From: Mesorhizobium sp. WSM2240
GTDB taxonomy: Bacteria > Pseudomonadota > Alphaproteobacteria > Rhizobiales > Rhizobiaceae
Direction of reading: 5' to 3'
Assembly: GCF_040438645.1 (NCBI RefSeq)
Contig: NZ_CP159255.1
Span: 1 to 64,000, forward strand
DNA length: 64,000 nt
The position numbers were made by a program, and so were the translations under genes. Under the pieces are notes generated by a model that had not been told where the DNA came from, did not search any database, and saw only the letters and a program-made list of their open reading frames with translations. Of this stretch, positions 54,301 through 62,800 are shown one piece after another (position 1 is the first letter of the stretch; each line of letters begins with the position of its first letter).

Positions 54301-57300
54301 CATATGGGCCTTGTGGTGGCCGTGGTGGCCGAGACCTGTCCGGACTGGCTTCGGACCTATCCCGGCACCGACAACCTGGCTAGGGCGACGCTCGATTTCA
54401 CGGACGCTCACAAGGGCGAAGAGGGCGATGTGCACTTCTCCGGCGGCATCAAGCCGGTCATCGATTTCGACGCGGCTGATTTCGAGACCAATCCGCCGAC
54501 GCTCGACAATCTGCTGGTCCGGGTGGACAGCGAGACGCTCAACATCGGTTGGGATCTTGTCTGGGGACCGCAGGGCATCCCGCGCGGAGAGTGGGAGCTG
54601 GACGGCAAGGACGGTAAGGATGCGCCGCCGCCTGATCCCGAGGATTTCCTCTGGGGCTACCGGGTCGAGCTTTTCGTTGAAGGGATCAAGGAAGCAGTCG
54701 ACGTGACCACGGCGGGCCCGGGCGATCTTCTGGTGCCCCCGGAGGAAGCGGGGGACCAGAGAGCCGCCGCAGGCGGAGCAGATCACAGGTCGATGATCCG
54801 ACTCAAGTTGCGCTACCAGTTCAACAAGGCTCTGAATGAGCTTGGTCTGGGTCGCGAGCTGTCGGTTCAGCGCAGCTTCACCGCCCTGATCACGCCGATC
54901 GCCCAGGACGGCACCCGGGGCAAGACCTGGACCGCCACCGCAAGTCAGGTGCCCTCGGCGACGCCGATGCCCGCCGACGATGCAGCGCTGAAGCTGAAGT
55001 TCGACGCCCATGCAGCGGAAGACGGGAAACTGCCGCCCATGCGCGGCACGCTCGAATGGCGCGAGCTTGTGCCGCCCACCCGCCCTGATGTGGCGACCAC
55101 CCAGCGCTGGCAACTGATCCTGCGCCCCTTGCCGCGGCTGCCGCTTGGCGCCTACCCGCTCGAGGCGACGGATACCTCGGATGCGGGGATTGCCGGTGTC
55201 GCTGGCCTTTCGCCGCAGAATGGCGATATCATCGTCGCGCTGAAGGCGATGAACCAGCTTGAGGACGGTGGGTTTGCCGAGAGACGGACCACCGATAAGC
55301 CGTCCGCCGAAGGTGACGGCGTACGCGAGCCGATGCTGCAGCGGTGGCTGCTGCCACTCAATGGGGTAGACCTAGATGAGATCGCCGAGGCGGTACTGGA
55401 TTATCGCGGACGAGTTGTCCCCCCAGGCAGCGCTCTTCGAGAGCTGGCGCAAGGCTTTTTCAATCAGGTTCCGGCCACCGAAGCTGATGGCGCGGGCTGG
55501 CGCGTCTTCCTCCGCGCTATGGCTGACGCGCCGCTCAAACCCGATGAGATGGGGGACCCGGAGGCTAACCTCGTTCCCGGTCCGGCCTCCGCCATGGTCC
55601 GCGTCCGGTTTCTGCTGGAGGGCCAGGCTTCGCTCGAGGAGAGCACTGAGACGAGCGGCGCGACGCCGCTCGACCACCTCGAATGGGTTTCCGAGACTCC
55701 TCCCCATCCCGGACAAGTTCCGGGAGTCGAGACGGTGCAGGGTCGGATCCACAATGCCGCAATCGTTGACGAGGGTGGCGAGCTGAAGCTGAAGTTCCTG
55801 CCGCAACCGGGGCGCGACCGGGGCGTGACGATCAGCTGGAGCGCCGTCAGCGAGAACTTCGCATTGGAACAGGTGGCTGCCTACGAGCTTTATGAGGCGC
55901 CGATGGACGCGCTCGTCAACTTCAGCCGCGCCGCGACCGCCGATGGCAAACCCGTGCCGGGCTTCGGGCCGCGCTGGCAAAAGCTCCGTGAGATCCGGCC
56001 GGCCGACCGCGAGATCGCGCAGCGCGCGGTCACCTCATTTGTCCAGCCGGAGATTTGGGACAGCACGCCGCCCTCGGCCCGGCAGACGGTGGAGTGGATG
56101 GTCCGCAAAGACATCCCGCCCGAGGACATGCCTCAGAGCCGCCCCGGCTGGTACTCCTGGGCGGAAAGCGAGCTTCTGTGGCCCGACTGGTTCCAGGATG
56201 CCGAGAGTACACTTGTGGCCGTGGGCCTGAAATCGAGCGACTCGCCCTTCTTCGAGGCGGTCAGCAAGGCCAAGGCGCCCGGAGATCTGACTTGGGAGGA
56301 GATCCTGGCCATTCTGGCTGCGCGCCGGGATCTAGGAGAATACTACGCCAAGCGCCGAGTCCATCCTTGGCTCCTGATGGTCATCGGCACGCTCGCGGCA
56401 CGGGGGGCGCCCAAATCGCTGGGCGGGACCGATGTGGAGGCGAGCTACGAGGTCGAGATCAGCCCTGGCAAACTCTTCCTGGAACCCGAAGGCGGCAAAC
56501 CCGATCCGGTCAAGTGGGTGGAGAACGACCTTGCGCAGCTCGATCCGCTGGGCTGGGGGGCTCTGTCGCAGCTCGGGCTAGCGGCCACGATTGCGCTTCG
56601 CGACCCGCTCACGGGCGTTTACTGGTCGCAAGCGGAGCTGCGGGCCGAGCTGTCGGAGACGTTGGACGATCTTCAGGTTTATATCCAGCGCTACAATGAG
56701 CTGGTTCCCGAGGACCTGGAGTCAAGGCACGCGATGTCCCTCGATGCCCGGCATGTGGCGCTCGACCTGCCGCTCCAGACCAACTGGGCCATCCGTGCCG
56801 AGCCCGGCATGGCTAGTCTTTCTGACAACCGGACGCTGGCCATGCTTCAACTGGCGCTGAGGCCAGTGCCGGAGCATCTCGAGAAAATACCTCCCTACAG
56901 CTACACCCCAGCGCAGCGGGCGAAATACGGAGAGAGTCTTCCTGAGCTGCCGAAAGCGCCCGGACCGATCTTCTACGAGGTGCTCAGGGTCGAACTCGAC
57001 AAGGAGGAAAGGGAACCCGCGGGACAAGTCTGGTTCCGCGTGGATGTCGAAGTGATCTATCCTGAACGCGAAGGTATGCCGAGGACAGTCTTCGGTCCTG
57101 CGGACAATCCGATTGACGTCAAGAAAATCACGCCGGGCGGTGAGCTGCTTCTTGTCCGCTGGCAGTATGTGCCGTCGTTCGACGCGTTGTCGCAGCAGCA
57201 CTATGTGACCGAGCGCCTGCAGGCCGCGCTCGAGAATGGCGACGTGCTGCCCATTAACGAGGTCAACGATCAGCCGCTTCCGCAGATTTTGAGCGGCGGG

Positions 57301-59820
57301 GGCGTATTGGCCGAAACTCCGTTCGGCCGATTCGATAACCTCGAAAGCTGGGCCGACCACGTGTTCGGCTTTGTGTTCGATGACAGCGACCAGTCCCAGC
57401 CGAAATGGACCCGGGCAGCCAGGCCGCCCGAGGACTCCCGCTTTGGCCGCTTTATTGGCCACCTGATCCGCGCATTCACCTTCGTGAACGAAAGTGTCGA
57501 GGAGGGGCAGCAGGCCGAGGCCGAGAACCACGCGCGCGAGGAGATGACGGCAAAGATCTACGCAGACGAAAAACTCCTGGAGAAATACATGCTCTGGGCC
57601 GAGCGTTTCTTTGCTGCGGCTCCGATCGTTGAGCGAACGGACCCGTTCAAGAACGAGCAGATGCTGGCAGTTTCCGGCGGAATTCTGACTGAGCCGGATC
57701 GCCTGACCGCGGTCGCGCCGAAGCGCATCGATCCGGCGCGGCTCGCTCCGGGCGGCGAGGGTCTCTACAGCTACACCCACCCAGTCAAGGAAGACTGGGC
57801 CAGTCAGCGCGCGTATGCGGTTCGGCTCGTACCACGCTGGTGGGATCTTCGTTATCCCAACACGGCGGTGCCGCAGCCTGATTTCACGCCGATCTGGGAC
57901 GGGGATAAGGAAAACCTGCCCACCCCGGAAAAGCTTGGCCACAGCCGAAGCGTCATCACGATCCCACGCCGCCGCAAGGTCGAGCCGGTTAAGCTGATCG
58001 GTCTGCGCAATGTGTTCAGCGACGAGGGTCGCGAGTTCACCGAGATATCGCTGAGCGATCATGTGGAAGCGCATCTGAGCCGCGCCAACGTGGCGCTCGC
58101 CCGGAAACTGGAGTTCCAGGATATCATGCGCCGGTTCTCGATGGAGTTCCGGCATGTGGATTGGCTCGTCCGCCTTGCCCGTTTCGTTGGTGGCAGTCTG
58201 AAGGAAAGGCCCGAACCGTCCTTTGCCCAGGCCGAAGTGATCGAAGGCGAATGGACGAAAATCGCGCCGGAGGCAAGCTTCGAGGAAAGCACCAGCGATT
58301 ACCTCTCGGCCGCGCCCATTGCACGGTTTGGTGGCCAGCGGCTTCTGACGCCAACCGAGCCCTTCTATTTCAGACAGCAGGCCGAATTCGTCGCACGCGC
58401 CAAATCGGTCAAATCGTCGACAACCCGCGTCCGGCTGCCGGTCGCGGCGGCTCTTCCGCCGCGACCGCAAAATGGCAAGGTGGACAGCCACGAGCCGATT
58501 GCCTGGGCCGAGGTGCCGGGCGGCGAGTTGGACGCACTTGATGGGCTCGAGAAGGCCATTCTCGACGCCATCGGCGACGCCACGTTAAAAGAGCGGATCT
58601 GCGGGTACCTTCGGCCCTGGGCCTATCGGCCCAACACACGCTTCCCACGGCTTTTCGAGGCGCTACCGGCGGCGTCTCTCGGCACCTATTTCAAGTCCGA
58701 AGCCGATCAACAGGCCTATGGGAAGCTGCCGGATTTCGAAGCCCGGCTGGAGATCGTGAGCGAGACGCGGGTCAATGGCGCTTCGGCTGTGCGCAATACG
58801 ATCGCGGTGATCGACGCAAGTCGCGCGCCCGAGGGCGCCGCCTCGCACCCGTTCCTGCTGCGCCGGGTTTCGTCGCGTTACGAATTCGGCGAGCTGCGCG
58901 TTCCGGAAAAACAGGACTGGTTCGACGGCCTAACACTTTCGCTTGTCATTGCGCCGAGGATGACAGGCCCCGCCACAGCCGAGATTACGCCCGATCTGAG
59001 CCGTGCCGACGAACCCTCGGCGAGCCGCCCCCAAGAGCTTGTCGATTCAGGCTCAAGCGAACAGCTTCTCGGACCAAATCAAATGCCGGTGACGGGACCG
59101 TTGGCCCAGCTTCTGCCACTCTGGCAGCGCCTGGCGGTAATCGAGGAGAGCGGCAAGATCATGATCCGGCTCTGCGCGCCACTCAAAGGGCCGCGCTGGC
59201 TATGTCGCGCCCAAATGTCCCGCGAGATCGACCTGGCACCGCTCTCCGGCCCCGATCTCAAACTCGGGATTCGCACACTCCTCGATGTGGAGCGCCGACG
59301 TGCTTTAGCGATGGTCGGGGTGACCGAAGCCGGCGAGGGTCTCACAACCGCCGGTCTCTTGCGCGATATTGAAGATACGAATGCGGCGCTCCTCTCCGAT
59401 ATTCTGCCGGCTGCTGACCTGGATGCCATCAAGGGCGTGGTAGTGAATCTCCTGAGGATCGGGCAAGCTATCTATCGCCTGCGCGATCGTGTCTGGGACG
59501 TTGTGACGGGCAGCGACGATCTCGCCGAGGGCGATCGGCTTTTGCTGTCGGCCAGGCGGGGGCCGAAAGACCCGGAGACGGAGACGCTGTTCGACGACTA
59601 CGCCAAGCTCGCGGCTAAGTGTGGCGTGGAAGCCGCGACCACCCGGGAGCCGCGGTGGGTCCTGATGATGAAGATCAGCGAGATCAGCAGGGAGATCGCC
59701 GAGGCGGGTTACCTGCCGTCAGATTCGAAGGAAACTCTGACGATCATGGCGCATCATGGAAATCTGGCGCCGGTCGAATGGGACATCCATGACGCGAGCG
59801 ACGGCGGAGACGCGGCATGA
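48400..59820 (+). CDS. Giant hypothetical protein (3806 aa)
   Basis: One uninterrupted 11.4-kb frame starting at ATG 48400, two bases behind the M23 gene. No signal peptide, membrane segment or catalytic motif could be recognised. The sequence is predominantly beta-type and rich in Asp, Glu, Gly and Trp; it includes stretches like fibronectin-III or similar modules (LDNLLVRVDSETLNIGWDLV and VTISWSAVSENFALEQVAAY), a basic region near residue 1530-1640 (FRLNLRFCKIEIDLHFPLRL, RGRATVMISVFGRGLTVRVA) and a helical end (EKAILDAIGDATLKERICGY, LRDIEDTNAALLSDILPAAD). It overlaps the next giant gene by four bases. It recalls the very large proteins carrying DUF6603-like segments, but this is not secure. 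Confidence 0.7.
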   Translation: MALDLFNATVKHFGKGTDPLEPGPGQDVPVRITLTPGDPGQLEIEVLDLEHHTVSQKTWTLGKEVPTTITTPEVFTVVAPGDMASILGFSPSGTGVTLAEVRIEIRPHPIGGAHSNEAPFAAFIFCWDIDASTLQDFKTTNDVTITSTTAFQARVCAGIAFQHPPAAGLGLSNVLVRFDVESLGIGSGWIPLGGFDLVQLEFPPLGLPDEFYIPPLLFWLREIGLKMPDGIELPDLDWDFDFPDEFDLPLGVRFRETHLRIYRQDGNYRIDAMARELVLSWGEFEFEPEDVELHFRSNGDTYLFYAQVFHAQYPSDGDDRGEVGLSLPFGVLGGSLRCARVRVGVFGHNNGGSKYRFCFDTLVEIGGLKITSSLAGSDGVFYEADLRLLLRDGVLMTAVPTKVPTLLFEGLEGEEVFKDYANQIPAHSFAENLREPAEPGAPNEYGLSFLDGDFRPGERLFVAWSQKGNQLLEALAHDLLGRPPAGVIPSDAQEIWVALELLFPTGTTGERELQARLDWQKAPEDTAATLPSLAPLGAVEADTPAPANAPDDPVCIKPGELGDGIALPQNGKIDKDDKVPPGAHILDLPGVRVRLARAETQTILLRSDAERGDSIAYLLQWFDGSLPDVANDTLVAEVGVDFSLTPDRAPRQVQESGGETPGDFLNVKLGYERGAQNARSEAIQVLKLRRGAAPDFLQVYRTDAPRLSRLLPVSRPPVQQDACPERELNASDVASVLLPEDVFSGFSLRDASSWRLLVSSTLVSSILKMFGQDDADKGRRVSVEITEICLPEKALDYLLVKTRIKINLFGGKPGGTPEIEGDVAFRFDLKTLALSVEDGAGFALLKPAHEGLPSWAQALNPENKPDDYIHSDPLDIAGLQMFGIAKSDPKATGDQKIRLLTLEIEAGRFLLMAPEGTDLLLRYDELGEEGLTFLISTFELGPAGLNLSAELLATKLKVPGLKRPFALNTASLSIRNSDVERIEIGGSGQLPDLLNEAPVEILVVLEQNPRTKRIFLSDFECTLGDGNAPIFSKGTRCKFEITRLSIGKDDANGTRPLAWFFLVSGALQFTPDRAEFSGELLEDFSSIRLEFENAPLGDEFFEHVELIVTLREPKRFKVFYLFEMEVRSIGFHPKFTGFKEDGPAIIIGGQCAFADLGDVLAVEIDFHRCYLGFPAEGEILPQVHFKGLRVEIATGGFKIAGRVDTYDATDIKGFAGEGTIVIPGLPELSAAFAFVKLRTGDGSFKRAWFIAIEAARISIQIGSLPLYLRQVGLGFGYRYTSVIIKRFEEEEELGPLIALMLKEISRHQSLARIDTWAPDPERAGEQGRWSIGMEAVFSMASANSTPTTYDAAEERKLQTVVAQLLVFIRSDLTFLAAAKVWLPISTDDFFENREGMRNRPLALGFMIYSAPKSRLLIHAAKGKNPYLGPKDQPVPETVKKILDNSHFEATFLSEPGLVHAELGWPDRLFFRFEIGSLKLECRGGILFRATRDILVQGIYFSAHGSTNLGGGLSVGIVGVQISAKITVSLAMRLMIGISLSRPLQSNIYAVVGLDVAVDFQIYAWFRLNLRFCKIEIDLHFPLRLQIIVALELGWAGGTDLGFRGRATVMISVFGRGLTVRVAVGVGESGVNRARAALEPYMRSFLEPGAIPPIPGLTSERAALTSEALAEVEAARSASITSPAALERKAAPSEVFAPAVLETVADAFALALVKGPKTEDAKRLWIGWVMPNVQESNWFFYPVPTADRQGYATLIVPGVADVRVFRSSLSGSTVHWTEVGLTGGNHVIEFVFDKGNDLEPKSDDGQPLAKINLITILAGCYEPMHDENIGTGEEPFPLNWERSPFALRNVRMNRPEVKRDDRLLDPNNPAQSPKRQLDPDHPYDKALMRATDRDSIEHKGDAFSEEEKARPSDITLARRQLRDQALGNQSFLLRSFADDAQFLAANTPLVGDVPQDVKLAPGERPTLAHMGLVVAVVAETCPDWLRTYPGTDNLARATLDFTDAHKGEEGDVHFSGGIKPVIDFDAADFETNPPTLDNLLVRVDSETLNIGWDLVWGPQGIPRGEWELDGKDGKDAPPPDPEDFLWGYRVELFVEGIKEAVDVTTAGPGDLLVPPEEAGDQRAAAGGADHRSMIRLKLRYQFNKALNELGLGRELSVQRSFTALITPIAQDGTRGKTWTATASQVPSATPMPADDAALKLKFDAHAAEDGKLPPMRGTLEWRELVPPTRPDVATTQRWQLILRPLPRLPLGAYPLEATDTSDAGIAGVAGLSPQNGDIIVALKAMNQLEDGGFAERRTTDKPSAEGDGVREPMLQRWLLPLNGVDLDEIAEAVLDYRGRVVPPGSALRELAQGFFNQVPATEADGAGWRVFLRAMADAPLKPDEMGDPEANLVPGPASAMVRVRFLLEGQASLEESTETSGATPLDHLEWVSETPPHPGQVPGVETVQGRIHNAAIVDEGGELKLKFLPQPGRDRGVTISWSAVSENFALEQVAAYELYEAPMDALVNFSRAATADGKPVPGFGPRWQKLREIRPADREIAQRAVTSFVQPEIWDSTPPSARQTVEWMVRKDIPPEDMPQSRPGWYSWAESELLWPDWFQDAESTLVAVGLKSSDSPFFEAVSKAKAPGDLTWEEILAILAARRDLGEYYAKRRVHPWLLMVIGTLAARGAPKSLGGTDVEASYEVEISPGKLFLEPEGGKPDPVKWVENDLAQLDPLGWGALSQLGLAATIALRDPLTGVYWSQAELRAELSETLDDLQVYIQRYNELVPEDLESRHAMSLDARHVALDLPLQTNWAIRAEPGMASLSDNRTLAMLQLALRPVPEHLEKIPPYSYTPAQRAKYGESLPELPKAPGPIFYEVLRVELDKEEREPAGQVWFRVDVEVIYPEREGMPRTVFGPADNPIDVKKITPGGELLLVRWQYVPSFDALSQQHYVTERLQAALENGDVLPINEVNDQPLPQILSGGGVLAETPFGRFDNLESWADHVFGFVFDDSDQSQPKWTRAARPPEDSRFGRFIGHLIRAFTFVNESVEEGQQAEAENHAREEMTAKIYADEKLLEKYMLWAERFFAAAPIVERTDPFKNEQMLAVSGGILTEPDRLTAVAPKRIDPARLAPGGEGLYSYTHPVKEDWASQRAYAVRLVPRWWDLRYPNTAVPQPDFTPIWDGDKENLPTPEKLGHSRSVITIPRRRKVEPVKLIGLRNVFSDEGREFTEISLSDHVEAHLSRANVALARKLEFQDIMRRFSMEFRHVDWLVRLARFVGGSLKERPEPSFAQAEVIEGEWTKIAPEASFEESTSDYLSAAPIARFGGQRLLTPTEPFYFRQQAEFVARAKSVKSSTTRVRLPVAAALPPRPQNGKVDSHEPIAWAEVPGGELDALDGLEKAILDAIGDATLKERICGYLRPWAYRPNTRFPRLFEALPAASLGTYFKSEADQQAYGKLPDFEARLEIVSETRVNGASAVRNTIAVIDASRAPEGAASHPFLLRRVSSRYEFGELRVPEKQDWFDGLTLSLVIAPRMTGPATAEITPDLSRADEPSASRPQELVDSGSSEQLLGPNQMPVTGPLAQLLPLWQRLAVIEESGKIMIRLCAPLKGPRWLCRAQMSREIDLAPLSGPDLKLGIRTLLDVERRRALAMVGVTEAGEGLTTAGLLRDIEDTNAALLSDILPAADLDAIKGVVVNLLRIGQAIYRLRDRVWDVVTGSDDLAEGDRLLLSARRGPKDPETETLFDDYAKLAAKCGVEAATTREPRWVLMMKISEISREIAEAGYLPSDSKETLTIMAHHGNLAPVEWDIHDASDGGDAA

Positions 59821-62800
59821 CCATTAACGCTGATGACCTGATTGCGCTATTTCCGTCACTCTACAGTCGGCGGGACAAGGGATCGAGCGCGGCGATAAAG
59901 AACCGCGACTGGGAGGCGCTCCGTGTGCCGAGGTTCCGGGGCATAGGACCCTTCTGGTCCTTCGGAATGATCCTCGACGACCAGGATGGCGCGGTGCGTA
60001 GACCGAGGCTAGACGTACTCGCCGAAGCGGGCGAGACTATCGACCTGAACGCCACGCTCGGGAATCTGCACAAGCCTCTGCTCCTGCGCACCAGCCTGGC
60101 GGATCTCTGGTCATCCAGGGAGACAAGGCCCAGCAGGGCTCGGAGGTCGCGCCTTAGCGTGCTAGCCGTTGACACATTCGCCGATGGCGAAGAATGGCCG
60201 CTGCCGAATGATGGGAGCAAGTCCGGCTTCGACAACGAGCGCAGCAGCGCCCTGATCTTTGCGCCTTTCGGGCAGTTTCCGAAGAACGAACCGAGTGCCT
60301 TCTTTATGCCGGCCGCGCGGCTGGTCTCGGGCGAAATCTGGTTCACGCCGCAGGCCAATTACCGGCCGGCGCTGCTGGAAGCACTTCAACTTGAAGAACC
60401 GGGAGGAGAAAAGGATCCGAAAATCGCGCTCTTGCCCGATGGGTTCGGATTTAAGGCAGGCGTCAGACTACCGTGGATAGACGAACCGCTGAACGCCTGG
60501 ATCAAGGTGACCACCAGACCGGGGGTAGAGCGAGACCAGCCGGTGCTCCGGCTATGGCGGGGGCGCGATCCGAAGCTGGACGATGACTGGCAGCGGGCGC
60601 TCGATGAATTCTCGCAAGGGTTCGGCAAGGCGAAGGCGGGTCAGGACGCGCCGGCCTGGCTGTCGCTGGCAACGACCGAGCGGTTCGCGCCGGAGCTGTT
60701 TTTCTGGCCGCTTGAGATTCGGGAACAGGTCCTGCTTTTCCGCCGCAAGAACAAGGCCCGGTCGGTTTCGCTCGAAGGGCGCGGATTTCTGGCCGAGTTG
60801 GGCAAGGGCGGGCCGCAGATTGCCGTCCGACCGGAGGTCTTCGAGGTCGGTCCAGGTGACGACGAGACGCTCGAAATCACGGCGCACGAGGAGATTCTCG
60901 TTCCGGTCGAGGACGCTGAGGGCCTGATCACGCTTGCCGATCCGAAGCCGGACGGGCTGACCGCGATTTATCGCTTTCACGCTGATGGCGAGACCCTCAG
61001 ACTCGCCGATCGGGTTGGCAGCGAGGCGCTTTCGCTGGCCGTGCCGCTTCTGTCAAATGCGGCGCGCCTGCGTGAGGCGATGGGGTTCGACGAGCCGCGG
61101 CGTGCCTCCGGCGACCGCCAGGCGCCTATGCCGCTGGTGGAAGAGGCCACGGAACCGGAGGAAGGCGACGACCCGGATGCGCTGCGTGCCGTACCGGGGC
61201 CAAAGCCGGCAGAGCCGCCCTCTGCCCGGCTCTGGCTTTACACGCCGCTTCGAAATGGCTGGCTGCATTGGCCATTTCCGAACGCTACCAACGAGTTCCT
61301 CACCTTCATCAGTGAAAACGACGGGTCCGATCCGCCCACGCGCGTGGAGCGCGCTGTGACCAGCGGGCTTTGGCGGATGCAGAATGTCAGCGGCGATCTT
61401 GAGCGGGCTTGGGCGCTCTCGCTCTTCAATGGCATGTCAGTCGATCTTTCGCTTGCGCTTGCACGGGATGGTCCGCTTTGGAAAGTTAAAACGGCTGACA
61501 TCACACTTGGCGGACTGTCTGCGCGGTTCGACGGTGTGCTGCCGGTCACCGCCTTTGCGCAGCGGCCGGAGCGGTTTCTGCCCGAGGCGGCGGATCGCGC
61601 GCTCCGTGCCTCAGCGCTGACCGCCGTGACACCCGATACGTTGGTCGGCGAGGATGACCGGCTCTGGCGGCTCGACGCAGAGGGCATGCGGGTAGTCGTC
61701 AGACTTGCCGGTGACGGCGAGGCCCTGACGCTTCATCCCACGAGCGACGGGCGCCGGGTCGGGTTCCGAGCGGGTCACCGACTGGAGCTCAAGGTGCATT
61801 GGCCGACGGCTGCCGTCGATGCCGAAAGTCTCTTCCAGCCGCGCGGGAGCGAGGATTCCCTGCCCTGGCTCTGGCAGTCCCACAAGGTGCTAGGCACCGT
61901 GCAAACCCTGCCGCTCGCGGCGGCGGGCGAAGCGACCAATGCCCCTTCGGGCAACCGCGAGTTTGCGCCGCTCCGGCGGGTCCAGCCGAATCGGGTCGGG
62001 CCCGAGGTGCTCGATCTGCGCTTCTCCGAACCCCTCGAAATGACCCATAGCGCGGTCACTTATGACCCGGGGGAACATCTCTATCAACGTCCGGGCGCCA
62101 CGCTGCCCTGGGACAACGAGGTCGGGCAAGCGATCACGACGCTGCCTTCGGTCACATTGTTCGTCGGCGGGGTGGTCGGGAAGTCTCTCCGGCTCAGTGA
62201 TGAGTCCTGGGGCGACGCGACGCTTCTGAACACGAGCGGCGAGGCGCTTGCGGCCGATATTCGCTATGATATCGCGCTGGCCGACGAGAGCTTTGCCCTT
62301 GCCACCTTGCCGCCGCCCGACCCCGACCCCGAAGCGGCGACGGGTGAGCGCGGCGCAGCCTCTGCCGCGGAGACCGGCACGATGGGCGCAGTGTTCCGGC
62401 CCGGGCCCTGGAACGCGCCCGGCGGCGACACGCCCGACAGCGCGTGGTTCCCCGTCTGGGTCGAGCGCAGCCGGCAGCTGGCGCTCGCCGCCGTCTACGA
62501 CCGCCGGATGATCGCCGGTGAGAGTGGCGGTCCGGGCCGCCTGAAGAATCTCTTTGCCGAGACTGACTATCCCCTTGAGAAAGTCTCGCTTGAGATCGGT
62601 CTCGGTCTTTCGGAACCGGAAGGCGAATACGAGGGGGACGAGACCGGTGTTCGGCTCGACTATGCTGGCCGGATGTCGCTTGAATTCATTGGCAGCCTCG
62701 GCATGGGCACGATCGAACTGAACGGGCTCCCTAGCGCCGGCGATCTGATGGGTATCGCGGGGCAGTTTCCCCGGTCGGAAGATCACAGAGCCGAGGTGCA

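Noticed and set aside
53032..55113. Minus-strand frame (693 aa) opposite the giant gene
   Set aside because: Shadow of the plus-strand giant, which is continuous; composition (Arg/His-rich, repeated short motifs) is typical of an antisense frame.
56722..58491. Minus-strand frame (589 aa) opposite the giant gene
   Set aside because: Shadow frame; no start context or family pattern, and the plus strand is plainly coding.
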